This document shows, one piece after another, positions 14,522 through 21,255 of a DNA stretch of 27,137 nucleotides (its first letter is position 1; the number at the start of each line of letters is the position of its first letter). The stretch comes from a virus, in IMG/VR virus record IMGVR_UViG_3300009180_000185, positions 1 to 27,137 of that record. The stretch is one strand, 5' to 3'. The notes beneath the pieces are model-generated. The model searched no databases. It was given only the letters and a program-made list of their open reading frames with translations, and was not told the DNA's origin. The translations under genes and the position numbers were made by a program.

Positions 14522-15273
14522 TTTAGTGCTCCAATGTAGGCTGAGAGGGGGTTAATACCGGTTTCAACGGTCAAGGGTTCAGTGATGCCGTAGCGGTTCT
14601 TGCTGACATTTGCAGCTGTCGCATGAGTGATCAGAATACGAGTCCCGTCCGAGATCGCTTTCTTTTTGTCACCGTCGCCAGTTGTAAAAGTTTCAAGCTT
14701 CAAAAACCCCACGATATCTACGTCATCAACGTAAGCTGGCATGGACTTTTCGTGAAGCCTAAGCGTGTAGCGCATATAAGCATCATCGTCTGGTGGCTCG
14801 ACGCGGCTTGTGTCCGCATGAGCAACGAAGACGGTGTTCATGCCACGCTTTTCAGCGAGAAGGCCCGCTGCTTTACGAACCCTTGCGTGCATCGCCGCGA
14901 CTGCATCGCGACCAGCACCATATCCCCCTAAAGCCTGTTGGATACCGCGAGGCTTCTTTGGGTCTGTCTCTACAACATGCAAGGAAAACATGCGCTCTAA
15001 AGCGGTCACGCTATCGACCACTAAAGTTCTGTATTGATGTTCTTCGTGCATGAGACCTTTCAGTTGGTCCCAAAGCATGTCAACCCCGGTCAAAACCGGA
15101 AATGCGTCGGGGCGACGGTCTACAGGAATAGCCTGCAATCCGTCTTCGGCGCGTATGACGATTGGCTTTGGAAATGTGCAAGCAAGGGTCGTTTTACCCA
15201 AGCCGCTATCACCACATACCGTGATGAGTACAGGTCGGTCAGCGGGTTTGCTGACCGTTGATAGGATGCTCAT
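14518..15273 (-). CDS. Sak4-like RecA-fold ATPase (AAA_24, 251 aa)
   Basis: This is a phage single-strand-annealing or strand-exchange ATPase of the Sak4 type. Walker A is GDSGLGKT (residues 21-28) and Walker B is LVVD (84-87) in YRTLVVDSVTALERM. Further elements are GYGAGRDAV, NTVFVAHADTSRV and the late ATAANVSKNRYG. ATG 15273 is chosen because GAGGAG lies seven bases upstream; an ATG two codons earlier is too close to that site. It is the first gene of the long leftward operon, behind a promoter at 15303-15331, and is followed by its DUF669-like partner. Confidence 0.88.
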   Translation of the reverse strand: MSILSTVSKPADRPVLITVCGDSGLGKTTLACTFPKPIVIRAEDGLQAIPVDRRPDAFPVLTGVDMLWDQLKGLMHEEHQYRTLVVDSVTALERMFSLHVVETDPKKPRGIQQALGGYGAGRDAVAAMHARVRKAAGLLAEKRGMNTVFVAHADTSRVEPPDDDAYMRYTLRLHEKSMPAYVDDVDIVGFLKLETFTTGDGDKKKAISDGTRILITHATAANVSKNRYGITEPLTVETGINPLSAYIGALK

Positions 15274-15302
15274 TGGCATTCTCCTCTTTTCTCAACCCAT
15301 TG

Positions 15303-15331
15303 ACCTTATCGCCGACTTGTGTGAGAGTCAA
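15303..15331 (-). promoter_or_regulatory. Leftward sigma-70-type promoter of the recombination operon
   Basis: On the leftward strand TTGACT (15331-15326) and TAAGGT (15308-15303) are separated by 17 bases. They lie about 30 bases before the Sak4-like start codon. An imperfect dyad (TTGTGTGA / TCAACAA, 15317-15334) overlaps the -35 region and is a candidate operator for the divergent helix-turn-helix regulator. Confidence 0.6.
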
Positions 15332-15360
15332 CAACGGAATATAGAAAAAGGTACATCCTG

Positions 15361-15567
15361 ATGAAAGAAATGCGTAGAGCCTATGAGGATACCCTGCGAC
15401 AAGTTGTCACAGCGCTGGCCGACAGAAATCTATCAAAGGTTTCTAGAATCGTTGGTCTACACGAAAACACAGTGCGGGCTATAGCTTCTGGAAAGAACAC
15501 AAACCCTGCCTTGGAAACACTCGACAAGTTGGCTGATCATCTGTTTGGAGGCAGCCATGTATCGTGA
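15361..15567 (+). CDS. Small helix-turn-helix regulator (68 aa)
   Basis: Residues 25-50 (LSKVSRIVGLHENTVRAIAS, then GKNTNPALETLDKLADHL) fit a Cro/XRE-like helix-turn-helix. The protein consists of little else. It is divergently arranged with the Sak4 operon and overlaps the PrimPol start by 11 bases, so it is probably co-transcribed with the primase and may control the shared intergenic region. ATG 15361 has AAGG nine bases upstream. A role as an early-late switch or operon repressor is inference. Confidence 0.75.
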   Translation: MKEMRRAYEDTLRQVVTALADRNLSKVSRIVGLHENTVRAIASGKNTNPALETLDKLADHLFGGSHVS

Positions 15568-17797
15568 TTTTTGGGAAGCTAAATATAGAATCTTTGGCCT
15601 GCACACGATCAAAAAAGGAAAATGCGGATGCGGAAATGATGACTGCAAAGCAGTAGGAAAGCACCCACTTGCTTCAAATTGGCAGCACACGCCAATGTGG
15701 GACGATGAACAGATCGAGACGATGGAAGTCGCTGATCAGTTCATAACAGGATACGGAGTGCTGGTTCGGGGTCTGCTCGTGATCGACGTCGACGCACGAA
15801 ATGGTGGAGTCATATCGTACGAGCGACTCAAATCTGATTTCCCCATCATCGAAAAAGCAGGATTGATCGTCAGCACAGGATCAGGCGGCGGGTCAAAGCA
15901 TGTCTATTTTTCTGTTCCTGATGATCTAGCTCTTGTGCAAAAACACGCCGACTATCCCGGTATTGACTTCAAATCGTCTGGTTATGTGGTAGGTCCTGAA
16001 TCGCAGCACGTTTCTGGCGCCCGGTATATCGTTGAATACGGATCCCCTGAAGACATCGACGCCGCTCCTGCCGGGTTGATCTCCCTATTAAAGAAGCCCG
16101 ATCGGCATCGCGCAGAAATAGCTGGTCAGCCAGTCGATGTTTCACATGCAGACATTTCCGAAATGCTTGAAGTCATCAACCCCGACAGCGATCACGAAAC
16201 ATGGGTGCGCTGCGGTATGGCTGTGCATCACGCATCCGCTGGAACAGCCTTTGCCGTTTGGGATAAATGGTCAGCACAAGGAAGCAAATACCCAGGTTCT
16301 GACGTTCTTTCTAAGCGCTGGCACAGCTTTGGAAAAGCCGCGAATCCTGTCACGCTTGGTACGCTTACACATTATGCTGAGACGAACGGCTGGAAACAGT
16401 CCGTCACGTTTGAAGCTGAGCTTCCTGCTGATGTCGGTCTTGATATTACAAACGTGAACCTTAAGCGCCCTCCAGGCTTCGTAGGGCTTGTAACGGAATG
16501 GATCGAGGATCAATGCCGCAGACCTCGAGAACATCTGTCGGTAGCAGGAGCTCTCACCGCAATCGGAAACATTGTTGGTCTTAAGTACACAGACGATCTT
16601 GATTCGATCACATCGAACCTGTTTTCGTTCTGCGTTGCAGGATCAGCGACGGGAAAAGATAGCATCCTGTCAGCCGTTACGGAGATACATCTTGCAGCGG
16701 GTATTCATCCCGCAACGCATGGGTCTATCAAGTCAGAGCAAGAGATCATTAGAAACCTTGTCGATCATCAGGCCTCGTTCTACGCAATTGACGAGATTGG
16801 TATTTTTCTCGGCAAGGTTAAGAACGCACAAGCGAAAGGCGGCGCACCATATCTCGACGGCATCATTGGTGTGCTCATGTCGATCTACAGCAAAGCGAAC
16901 GGATACTTGCTCCTTACCGGCGATATGAAAAAAGAAGTACGCAAAGCCATGCGCGCCGAATGTGTTCAGATTGAAAAGCAGATTGAAGAAGAGCCGTCAC
17001 CCGCGCTCGATAAAAAGCTAGCTGAGATCAAAGTGCAAATGCAAAACCTTTCACACGGATTGACGAAGCCTTTTCTGTCGCTGATCGGTTTTACAACAAA
17101 TGTTACCTTTGACAGTCTTGTTGATTTTCAGAACGCGACGAACGGATTCGTAGGTAGGTCCGTTCTATTTACAGAATGGAATACGTCTCCTGCTCGCAAG
17201 AGAAACTTTCGCGCTCGCAAGATGCCCGACAGCTTGAGGTATGCTTTATCTCAGCTTTATAGCGGCGACAGCTATGATTCAGTTGCGGATCGGCGCATCG
17301 AACACTACAGCGACCGAATCAAGATTCCGACAACTCCCGGCGCCGCTGAGCTTCTGGAAAAGGTCGCTGATATTTTTGACGAGATGGCCGAAGATCACAA
17401 ATCAAAGACCGGACTGGAAGCTATCGCCCTGCGGGCCTACGAGCAGGTAGCTAAGGTTTCTCTGATCCTTGCAGTACCTGAAGGGCTACGCACTGAAGAG
17501 CATGTACGGTGGTCCTACGCCCTGATCATTCGCGACATCAAACAGAAGATGGATCTCGTAACCGGCAACGAGCGCGCAAAAGACGATCCGGGCTCAGCGC
17601 TGCAAGCGAAGTTGCGCAATATGATCCGCGACGAAGACGGCGAGACGCTTGGAGTCATCGTCAATCGGTTGCGGCAATACAAGAAAGCAGACATCGAGCG
17701 CTGCTTAAATGAGATGATTCGAGTGGGGTCAGCGGTCGTGATTGAGTCGCAGCACAAATACAATAAGGCTATGGTCAAGCGGTACAGGGGTGCTTAG
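15557..17797 (+). CDS. Bifunctional primase-polymerase fused to a helicase-like ATPase (746 aa)
   Basis: ATG 15557 has GGAGG five bases upstream. The first 180 residues are a PrimPol domain (PF09250 type): a small Cys/His cluster (C23, C25, C30, H36), GLLVIDVDARNGG with the catalytic DVD at 77-79, STGSGGGSKHVYF with H115, and GIDFKSSGYVVGP. Residues about 195-280 (MLEVINPD, WVRCGMAVHHAS, RWHSFGKAANP) match the PriCT-2 linker domain. The C-terminal half holds a DUF3987-like ATPase with Walker A GSATGKDS (362-369) and Walker B FYAIDEIG. It should prime and unwind phage DNA at the origin. No replicative DNA polymerase is in this window. The stop codon lies within the stem of a terminator. Confidence 0.9.
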   Translation: MYRDFWEAKYRIFGLHTIKKGKCGCGNDDCKAVGKHPLASNWQHTPMWDDEQIETMEVADQFITGYGVLVRGLLVIDVDARNGGVISYERLKSDFPIIEKAGLIVSTGSGGGSKHVYFSVPDDLALVQKHADYPGIDFKSSGYVVGPESQHVSGARYIVEYGSPEDIDAAPAGLISLLKKPDRHRAEIAGQPVDVSHADISEMLEVINPDSDHETWVRCGMAVHHASAGTAFAVWDKWSAQGSKYPGSDVLSKRWHSFGKAANPVTLGTLTHYAETNGWKQSVTFEAELPADVGLDITNVNLKRPPGFVGLVTEWIEDQCRRPREHLSVAGALTAIGNIVGLKYTDDLDSITSNLFSFCVAGSATGKDSILSAVTEIHLAAGIHPATHGSIKSEQEIIRNLVDHQASFYAIDEIGIFLGKVKNAQAKGGAPYLDGIIGVLMSIYSKANGYLLLTGDMKKEVRKAMRAECVQIEKQIEEEPSPALDKKLAEIKVQMQNLSHGLTKPFLSLIGFTTNVTFDSLVDFQNATNGFVGRSVLFTEWNTSPARKRNFRARKMPDSLRYALSQLYSGDSYDSVADRRIEHYSDRIKIPTTPGAAELLEKVADIFDEMAEDHKSKTGLEAIALRAYEQVAKVSLILAVPEGLRTEEHVRWSYALIIRDIKQKMDLVTGNERAKDDPGSALQAKLRNMIRDEDGETLGVIVNRLRQYKKADIERCLNEMIRVGSAVVIESQHKYNKAMVKRYRGA

Positions 17798-17816
17798 CAA
17801 ACTAAGCACTTTTTTT
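17790..17816 (+). terminator. Rho-independent terminator of the primase gene
   Basis: GTGCTTAG-CAAA-CTAAGCAC forms a perfect 8-bp stem with a four-base loop and is followed directly by seven T. The primase TAG stop (17795-17797) is part of the left arm. Confidence 0.9.
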
Positions 17817-17851
17817 CGCTAATCTCTTTTTGTATTGAAAATCAACGGCTT

Positions 17852-17883
17852 AGGGGGTGCTTAGTAGATAGTGCATCCCCTAG
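17852..17883. other. Second inverted repeat in the convergent gap
   Basis: TAGGGGGTGC and GCATCCCCTA form a 10-bp stem (with one G-U pair when read as RNA) around a loop of about 12 bases. The loop and flanks repeat GTGCTTAG from the terminator just upstream, which looks like a degenerate copy of the same element. Confidence 0.7.
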
Positions 17884-17899
17884 AGATATAAACACAGAT

Positions 17900-17981
17900 A
17901 AAGACACAGAAAAAGAGAGAGAAATATATATATATAGAGATATATATATATATACTACTAACTACTTTTTTCTGTGTCTTT
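17900..17981. terminator. Long inverted repeat, likely bidirectional terminator, with TA tracts
   Basis: AAAGACACAGAAAAA (17900-17914) is perfectly complementary to TTTTTCTGTGTCTTT (17967-17981). Between them lie two alternating TA tracts (about 17923-17936 and 17940-17954) that could fold on each other. The element sits between the rightward primase and the leftward early block, so a transcript from either side could fold it, with T-rich ends on both sides. The whole 17798-17996 gap is AT-rich and shows no credible gene. Confidence 0.7.
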
Positions 17982-17996
17982 TCAATGGGTTAGTCG

Positions 17997-18203
17997 TTAG
18001 AGGTGCTTCGCTAACTTCTCAGCTAACCACTTTTCGTCAATTTTGCCTTCGTCGAGGGCTTCAAGGACAAGCTCAGTCGATCTAGGAAGGGGGCGCGCGC
18101 CAGTTATCCAGTTGAATACAGATCTGGTCGTACAGCCGGTGATGAAGGCCAAATCTTTTTGCCGAATGTTGTGACGGTCAAGTGTTGTTTGTAAGTTGTC
18201 CAT
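17997..18203 (-). CDS. Small XRE/Cro-like helix-turn-helix protein (68 aa)
   Basis: ATG 18203 has AAGGA about seven bases upstream. The body contains a helix-turn-helix: IRQKDLAFITGCTTRSVFNW, then ITGARPLPRSTELVLEAL, with the Gln, Ala, Gly-Cys and Trp spacing of XRE family regulators. The C-terminus is helical and charged. It is the last gene of the leftward early block and precedes the convergent terminator. It probably represses one of the phage promoters; which one is unknown. Confidence 0.78.
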   Translation of the reverse strand: MDNLQTTLDRHNIRQKDLAFITGCTTRSVFNWITGARPLPRSTELVLEALDEGKIDEKWLAEKLAKHL

Positions 18204-18384
18204 TGCGGTGTCCTTTGTGTGTGCAGGCATAGGTGTCGCCCTGTCGCAGTCTCTTGCCTGTTGTGATGCGGGTCTTGCCGCAGGCACAGACGCACAGGAA
18301 GGCTGCGCGGCCATTGGGCGCCTTGCCTACATGCTCAAGCACGGTCAGGAGGCCATAGGTCTTGCCGATCTCGTCAATGCTCAT
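18178..18384 (-). CDS. Small zinc-ribbon-like phage protein (68 aa)
   Basis: Cys31, Cys33, Cys35, Cys54 and His56 (LCVCACGKTRITTGKRLRQG, then YACTHK) resemble the compact Cys-x-Cys-x-Cys-Gly ... SCGC module common in phage proteins next to homing or DNA-binding domains; the C-terminal pair here is Cys-Thr-His. The N-terminus IGKTYGLLTVLEHVGKAPNG is the typical lead-in. ATG 18384 overlaps the upstream stop as ATGA. A DNA-binding role is plausible but not shown. Confidence 0.65.
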   Translation of the reverse strand: MSIDEIGKTYGLLTVLEHVGKAPNGRAAFLCVCACGKTRITTGKRLRQGDTYACTHKGHRNGQLTNNT

Positions 18385-18497
18385 TGGTCCCCCCAATGGT
18401 CAGGGTTGTCGTAGGTGTCATCGGGCACTGAATCAGGCCAGAGCCAGAGGACTACAAACACAATTGGAGTTGCAATGATCAGAGCGTCTAGGAGCAT
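18381..18497 (-). CDS. Small membrane protein (38 aa)
   Basis: The protein reads MLLDALIIATPIVFVVLWLW followed by an acidic tail (PDSVPDDTYDNPDHWGDQ). One hydrophobic span (residues 2-20) and a negatively charged C-terminus suggest a one-pass inner-membrane peptide. The start lies within the last codons of the upstream gene. Function is unknown. Confidence 0.6.
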   Translation of the reverse strand: MLLDALIIATPIVFVVLWLWPDSVPDDTYDNPDHWGDQ

Positions 18498-18640
18498 AGG
18501 AGAGCCTCTCGGGCTTGTTGGCGGGTAGGGTGATGGGTAAGAGCTCCAGAGATAGAAAGCGCCCTCCACCCCCCGGCTGGGCGCTTTTGCACCCAGCCCA
18601 TCAGTTTGCCGTTGAGAAGAACTCCATCAATCGGGTTCAT
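18488..18640 (-). CDS. Hypothetical small protein (50 aa)
   Basis: ATG 18640 overlaps the upstream TGA as ATGA. The sequence (MNPIDGVLLNGKLMGWVQKR, then GGWRALSISGALTHHPTRQQ and AREALLCS) looks like a small beta-hairpin domain with a helical end. No family is recognised with confidence. Confidence 0.6.
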   Translation of the reverse strand: MNPIDGVLLNGKLMGWVQKRPAGGWRALSISGALTHHPTRQQAREALLCS

Positions 18641-18936
18641 GCGAGCACCTTTGCGCGAATCTTTACAGACAGGTTCTGACGGGTTGAACCGACTTTGCAT
18701 TCGTCGGCTTGCGCTTTGGTAATGTACCCAAGCTCTATGGCGCGCTCTAATTTGAAGCTGTTCGTAGCTGTCAGGCTGAAATCGAGAAAGAACTGATCTC
18801 CGTTCACGATGGCTTTCATGTCATCGCCCGCAGCGTTCATGCAGGCGGTAAGAGCTTCTTCTTTTAGAGCTTCGTACTGTTTCTTCATTGCTTTGTATTC
18901 GGCTTCGATGAGGGCGAATCTGTCGGCGATGTTCAT
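18637..18936 (-). CDS. Hypothetical helical protein (99 aa)
   Basis: The first 35 residues form a charged helix (RFALIEAEYKAMKKQYEALK), followed by a compact region (DDMKAIVNGDQFFLDFSL) and a basic end (KVGSTRQNLSVKIRAKVLA). It follows the 25-residue membrane peptide and has a weak AGGAA ribosome-binding site. Function is unknown; the helix could form a coiled coil. Confidence 0.65.
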   Translation of the reverse strand: MNIADRFALIEAEYKAMKKQYEALKEEALTACMNAAGDDMKAIVNGDQFFLDFSLTATNSFKLERAIELGYITKAQADECKVGSTRQNLSVKIRAKVLA

Positions 18937-18952
18937 TGGTCTGGTTCCTGAG

Positions 18953-19030
18953 TTAGATGAAAGCGATGGCTGTAACCATTCCGAAGATGGTGAAGCAAAT
19001 TAGAGCGAGGATGGCTTCGATGATTTTCAT
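18953..19030 (-). CDS. Very small membrane peptide (25 aa)
   Basis: MKIIEAILALICFTIFGMVT plus AIAFI is almost entirely one hydrophobic span. ATG 19030 follows CCGGAG, and this is the first gene after promoter P1 (19058-19097), with a 27-base leader. Promoter, ribosome-binding site and clear stop support translation, although a peptide this short needs direct proof. Confidence 0.5.
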   Translation of the reverse strand: MKIIEAILALICFTIFGMVTAIAFI

Positions 19031-19055
19031 TGGGCTAAGCTCCGGTTGATGTTGA

Positions 19056-19250
19056 TCAGAATAATGGTTCCGGGCGGGCAGTCAAGAACTTTTTTCCGGT
19101 TTTATGCTGTTCGATTGCTTTTTTCAATTCGATGTTGTCTTCGGCTTTAAGAAAGCACGAGGCCATCGGGTGATTTCTGTCGTATTTGGCGAGCTTTTCA
19201 GCGTTCGCATCGGATGGATCGGCGCGGTAGGATTCAATAAGCTTGATCAT
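19056..19250 (-). CDS. Hypothetical small protein (64 aa)
   Basis: ATG 19250 follows CCGGAGACCAAAAC, a leader shared by several genes in this block. The body (LIESYRADPSDANAEKLAKY, DRNHPMASCFLKAEDNIELK) is helical and polar. The last residues (GKKFLTARPEPLF) are encoded by promoter P1 DNA, so the C-terminus may be shaped by the promoter rather than by protein function. Confidence 0.6.
   Translation of the reverse strand: MIKLIESYRADPSDANAEKLAKYDRNHPMASCFLKAEDNIELKKAIEQHKTGKKFLTARPEPLF
19058..19097 (-). promoter_or_regulatory. Repeated early promoter P1
   Basis: On the leftward strand: an A-tract plus GTTC, then TTGACT (-35, 19085-19080), a 16-base spacer with ACCAT next to the -10, and TATTCT (-10, 19063-19058). 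It matches P2 and P3 over the A-tract/-35 block and the ACCATTA block. It lies across the 3' end of the 64-aa gene and drives the 25-aa peptide and the genes after it. Confidence 0.8.
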
Positions 19251-19269
19251 GTTTTGGTCTCCGGTTGAT

Positions 19270-19295
19270 AACCGCCCCTGTTTTGAGGGGCGGTT
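19270..19295 (-). other. Perfect 10-bp GC-rich stem-loop
   Basis: AACCGCCCCT and AGGGGCGGTT enclose a six-base loop in the gap between the genes ending at 19302 and starting at 19250. No U-tract follows in the leftward direction. It may end or protect the upstream messages. Confidence 0.85.
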
Positions 19296-19301
19296 GTTGT
19301 T

Positions 19302-19484
19302 TCAGGCTTCGACCTCTTGAGGTGCGTAAACTTCTTCAATCTTAACCACCACCCAGCGCTGGCCGGTTGTGTCGGTGCGGCGGTCTGCCTGCTGCTTAGC
19401 TTGGCTCAACCAGCAATAAGTGTCGGCGATGGCGATCTGCTGGGCGAAGGTGAGGTCAGAGTCGTTGTTGATCAGGTAATACAT
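19302..19484 (-). CDS. Hypothetical small protein (60 aa)
   Basis: The sequence begins MYYLINNDSDLTFAQQIAIA and continues DTYCWLSQAKQQADRRTDTT and RWVVVKIEEVYAPQEVEA. A helical first half and a short beta C-terminus are likely. The start lies three bases after the upstream stop. I recall no function. Confidence 0.6.
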   Translation of the reverse strand: MYYLINNDSDLTFAQQIAIADTYCWLSQAKQQADRRTDTTGQRWVVVKIEEVYAPQEVEA

Positions 19485-19487
19485 GGC

Positions 19488-19661
19488 TCAGTTCTCCAGA
19501 ATGTAAGCTGCGATCTCGTCGCGGATGTTTTGGGGAAGGTCGAGAACAGGCTTGCGATACCAGTCGTAGGCAAGATCCATGAACTGCTGAATGTCAGATT
19601 GAGTGGGTTCGCGGGTCCCGATTGCGCGGGCATAGTCAAAGGCATCAATGAGGTCTTGCAT
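19488..19661 (-). CDS. Hypothetical small helical protein (57 aa)
   Basis: ATG 19661 follows CGGAGACCAAGCAA, the recurring leader of this block, and is the first gene after promoter P2; longer readings of the frame run through the promoter and are rejected. The protein (DLIDAFDYARAIGTREPTQS, then MDLAYDWYRKPVLDLPQNIR) is acidic and helical. Function is unknown. Confidence 0.65.
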   Translation of the reverse strand: MQDLIDAFDYARAIGTREPTQSDIQQFMDLAYDWYRKPVLDLPQNIRDEIAAYILEN

Positions 19662-19702
19662 TTGCTTGGTCTCCGTTGGGCTGGTCTGCTTCGATGTTTT
19701 TG

Positions 19703-19742
19703 ACTTTAATGGTATTTCTAAGGCAGTCAAGAACTTTTTTCC
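19703..19742 (-). promoter_or_regulatory. Repeated early promoter P2
   Basis: The same layout as P1: A-tract, GTTC, TTGACT (19730-19725), 16-base spacer ending ACCAT, and TAAAGT (19708-19703). The TGA inside the -35 is also the stop codon of the preceding 156-aa gene, so promoter and gene end share DNA. Confidence 0.75.
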
Positions 19743-20197
19743 ATAAAAGTAGGTTTTTGTCGATTTTTCCAAGTAGCAATGGAGTGCTTCTCGTTTATGT
19801 AATAATTTCTGTAAGCTTGAACGGTGTTTGGGTTTTTGTATTGATCAGGCATGGCTTGAGGCGCTGGGGTAAACCCGATGTCAGGTATTTTAGCTGGTGG
19901 AAATCTGACCGATTCAAGAATCTTTTGGCAGGCGTGTGTTTTGCCGTAGCGGTGCGTGTACTCTTCGCACAGCGCCATACCATGCTCCCATAACCAGCGG
20001 TAGTTCTCGGCAGAATCCCCCGCCCAGCGGGTTGAGGGATGATTGGCATGGGTCAGCTTGTAAGGCGCTGGCTCATTGTAGCGGTGGTAAACCGCGCATA
20101 ACATCTGCGCGGTCTCTAATGGCATCTTTACGATGTGCTTGTCGCACTGCATCACAGCAGCTGTTTCAGGATTTGTGTCGAGGAAAAAGATGTTCAT
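19727..20197 (-). CDS. Conserved phage protein with CDKHIVKM motif (156 aa)
   Basis: The N-terminus (MNIFFLDTNPETAAVMQCDK, then HIVKMPLETAQMLCAVYHRY) belongs to a small protein family I recall from many phages; its function is not established in my memory. Also visible are HPSTRWAGDSAENYRWLWEH, EEYTHRYGK and a late KNPNTVQAYRNYYINEK, with several His, Asp and Cys positions that might form an active site. The stop is embedded in promoter P2. The start immediately follows the previous stop and has no clear ribosome-binding site, so translation is probably coupled. Confidence 0.75.
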   Translation of the reverse strand: MNIFFLDTNPETAAVMQCDKHIVKMPLETAQMLCAVYHRYNEPAPYKLTHANHPSTRWAGDSAENYRWLWEHGMALCEEYTHRYGKTHACQKILESVRFPPAKIPDIGFTPAPQAMPDQYKNPNTVQAYRNYYINEKHSIATWKNRQKPTFMEKSS

Positions 20198-20458
20198 TTA
20201 GATGATCGCTTTCTGTTGAAGAGCTTCGTGAAAGGCTACCAAAGCTCCGGCGTTGAGCTCCCGCTTGATCTTCAATGGGCCGCTGAAGATCACACCAAGC
20301 TGGCGCCCGCGCTCGTAGTCCCACTGTAGCGCGCCCTCAAGGTATGCGTCTGGGTCAAAAGCTTTGCCCTTCTGGGCGTCTTTGAACCCCCTAATGAAGG
20401 GGGCTCGTTTCATGAGGTACACAAGTCGTACCTTTTTGGTGCGAACTTGCCGGATCAT
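20198..20458 (-). CDS. Hypothetical protein (86 aa)
   Basis: ATG 20458 overlaps the upstream stop as ATGA. The sequence has MIRQVRTKKVRLVYLMKRAP, then FIRGFKDAQKGKAFDPDAYL and EGALQWDYERGRQLGVIFSG, the last resembling a short conserved helix (WDYERGRQ) found in other small phage proteins. Function is unknown. Confidence 0.65.
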   Translation of the reverse strand: MIRQVRTKKVRLVYLMKRAPFIRGFKDAQKGKAFDPDAYLEGALQWDYERGRQLGVIFSGPLKIKRELNAGALVAFHEALQQKAII

Positions 20459-20844
20459 GAGCGCACCTCGTAAGGCTTGTCCCAGCTGCCGATGTTGATG
20501 TAGCAGTACCAACCCACGTCGAAGTAATCGGATTGGCTGTCGCTGTTATCCCAGTTGCCTTCCATCAGAACCGGCCAGATCTCGTTCATGAAGTCGAGGG
20601 CTTCACCGCTGAAAGATTCTGACCAGTGATGGCGGCTAACAGTGATGTTATTTTTAGCAGGCTCCCAAAGCGGGTTGCTCCAAGACTTAGCTTGAATGGT
20701 CTCGTTATGGTTGTTGAGCATGTCGAGCTTGCCCGCGCTGAGCTTTAGAGTCAGAGTGCCGCGAGGTGCGCTGAGGCTTCCCTTGAAGCCGTACTTCTGA
20801 AGGATGGGCTTGGCTTTGGCTGCGATCTTGGCTTTGTCTAGCAT
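20455..20844 (-). CDS. LPD29-like domain protein (129 aa)
   Basis: The C-terminal segment SDSQSDYFDVGWYCYINIGS followed by WDKPYEV is characteristic of the LPD29 domain, which otherwise occurs in large polyvalent proteins of mobile elements. The N-terminus (MLDKAKIAAKAKPILQKYGF, then KGSLSAPRGTLTLKL) matches the start of small stand-alone versions in my memory. It is the first gene after promoter P3 and has the leader CCGGAGACCAAGCC. Function is unknown. Confidence 0.7.
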   Translation of the reverse strand: MLDKAKIAAKAKPILQKYGFKGSLSAPRGTLTLKLSAGKLDMLNNHNETIQAKSWSNPLWEPAKNNITVSRHHWSESFSGEALDFMNEIWPVLMEGNWDNSDSQSDYFDVGWYCYINIGSWDKPYEVRS

Positions 20845-20869
20845 TGGCTTGGTCTCCGGTTACATGTTC

Positions 20870-20908
20870 ACAATAATGGTATTGCTCAGTCAGTCAAGAA
20901 CTTTTTTC
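20870..20908 (-). promoter_or_regulatory. Repeated early promoter P3
   Basis: TTGACT (20897-20892) and TATTGT (20875-20870) are separated by 16 bases, with A-tract and GTTC upstream and ACCAT next to the -10. It shares with P2 the longer AATACCATTA block. It lies in the gap between the 97-aa and LPD29-like genes. Confidence 0.8.
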
Positions 20909-20911
20909 CGA

Positions 20912-21205
20912 TTATTGTAGATTTTTTGCACGATCGCAAATTGCGCCTGCGATCTGTTCGAATCCAATGAAGTCCAGTGCGGAGAATGTAAAGAGCTCTC
21001 GGGCAGCGCCTTGGTACTCTGAATTCGATATGACCATGACGTGAGTAAAACCATTGGTCTTATAGGTAGCCCCGTTCGATTTGATGTATTTCTTTACTAA
21101 GCCGTCTCGGCTAACGCTCGTGGCTTTGGCTAGGAAGTAGTGGTATTCATTTCCGTAGTTCAATTGAACAGCTATGATGTCGTTTCGTTTGGCTCTGGGG
21201 TTCAT
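20912..21205 (-). CDS. Hypothetical protein (97 aa)
   Basis: ATG 21205 has AAGGAG followed by CCCAAC, the same leader as the next gene upstream. The sequence (KRNDIIAVQLNYGNEYHYFL, AKATSVSRDGLVKKYIKSNG) looks like a small SH3-like or Tudor-like beta barrel, and the C-terminus is helical. This fold guess is only from residue pattern. Function is unknown. Confidence 0.65.
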   Translation of the reverse strand: MNPRAKRNDIIAVQLNYGNEYHYFLAKATSVSRDGLVKKYIKSNGATYKTNGFTHVMVISNSEYQGAARELFTFSALDFIGFEQIAGAICDRAKNLQ

Positions 21206-21228
21206 GTTGGGCTCCTTAGGGGAAATAG

Positions 21229-21247
21229 AGGGGGGTAATCCCCCCTC
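21229..21247 (-). other. G/C stem-loop between early genes
   Basis: GAGGGGG and CCCCCTC enclose a five-base loop in the 50-base gap between the 61-aa and 97-aa genes. No U-tract follows leftward, so it resembles the other non-terminator hairpins of this genome. Confidence 0.75.
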
Positions 21248-21255
21248 CGGTTGGT

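Noticed and set aside
17923-17954. TA tracts as a proven replication origin
   Set aside because: No iterons or repeated initiator sites are visible and the tracts lie in a terminator-like inverted repeat; kept only as a possibility in the findings.
19662-19772. Longer start for the 57-aa gene, beginning at 19772
   Set aside because: The added 37 residues would be encoded by promoter P2 and its A-tract; a leader with GGAG precedes ATG 19661.
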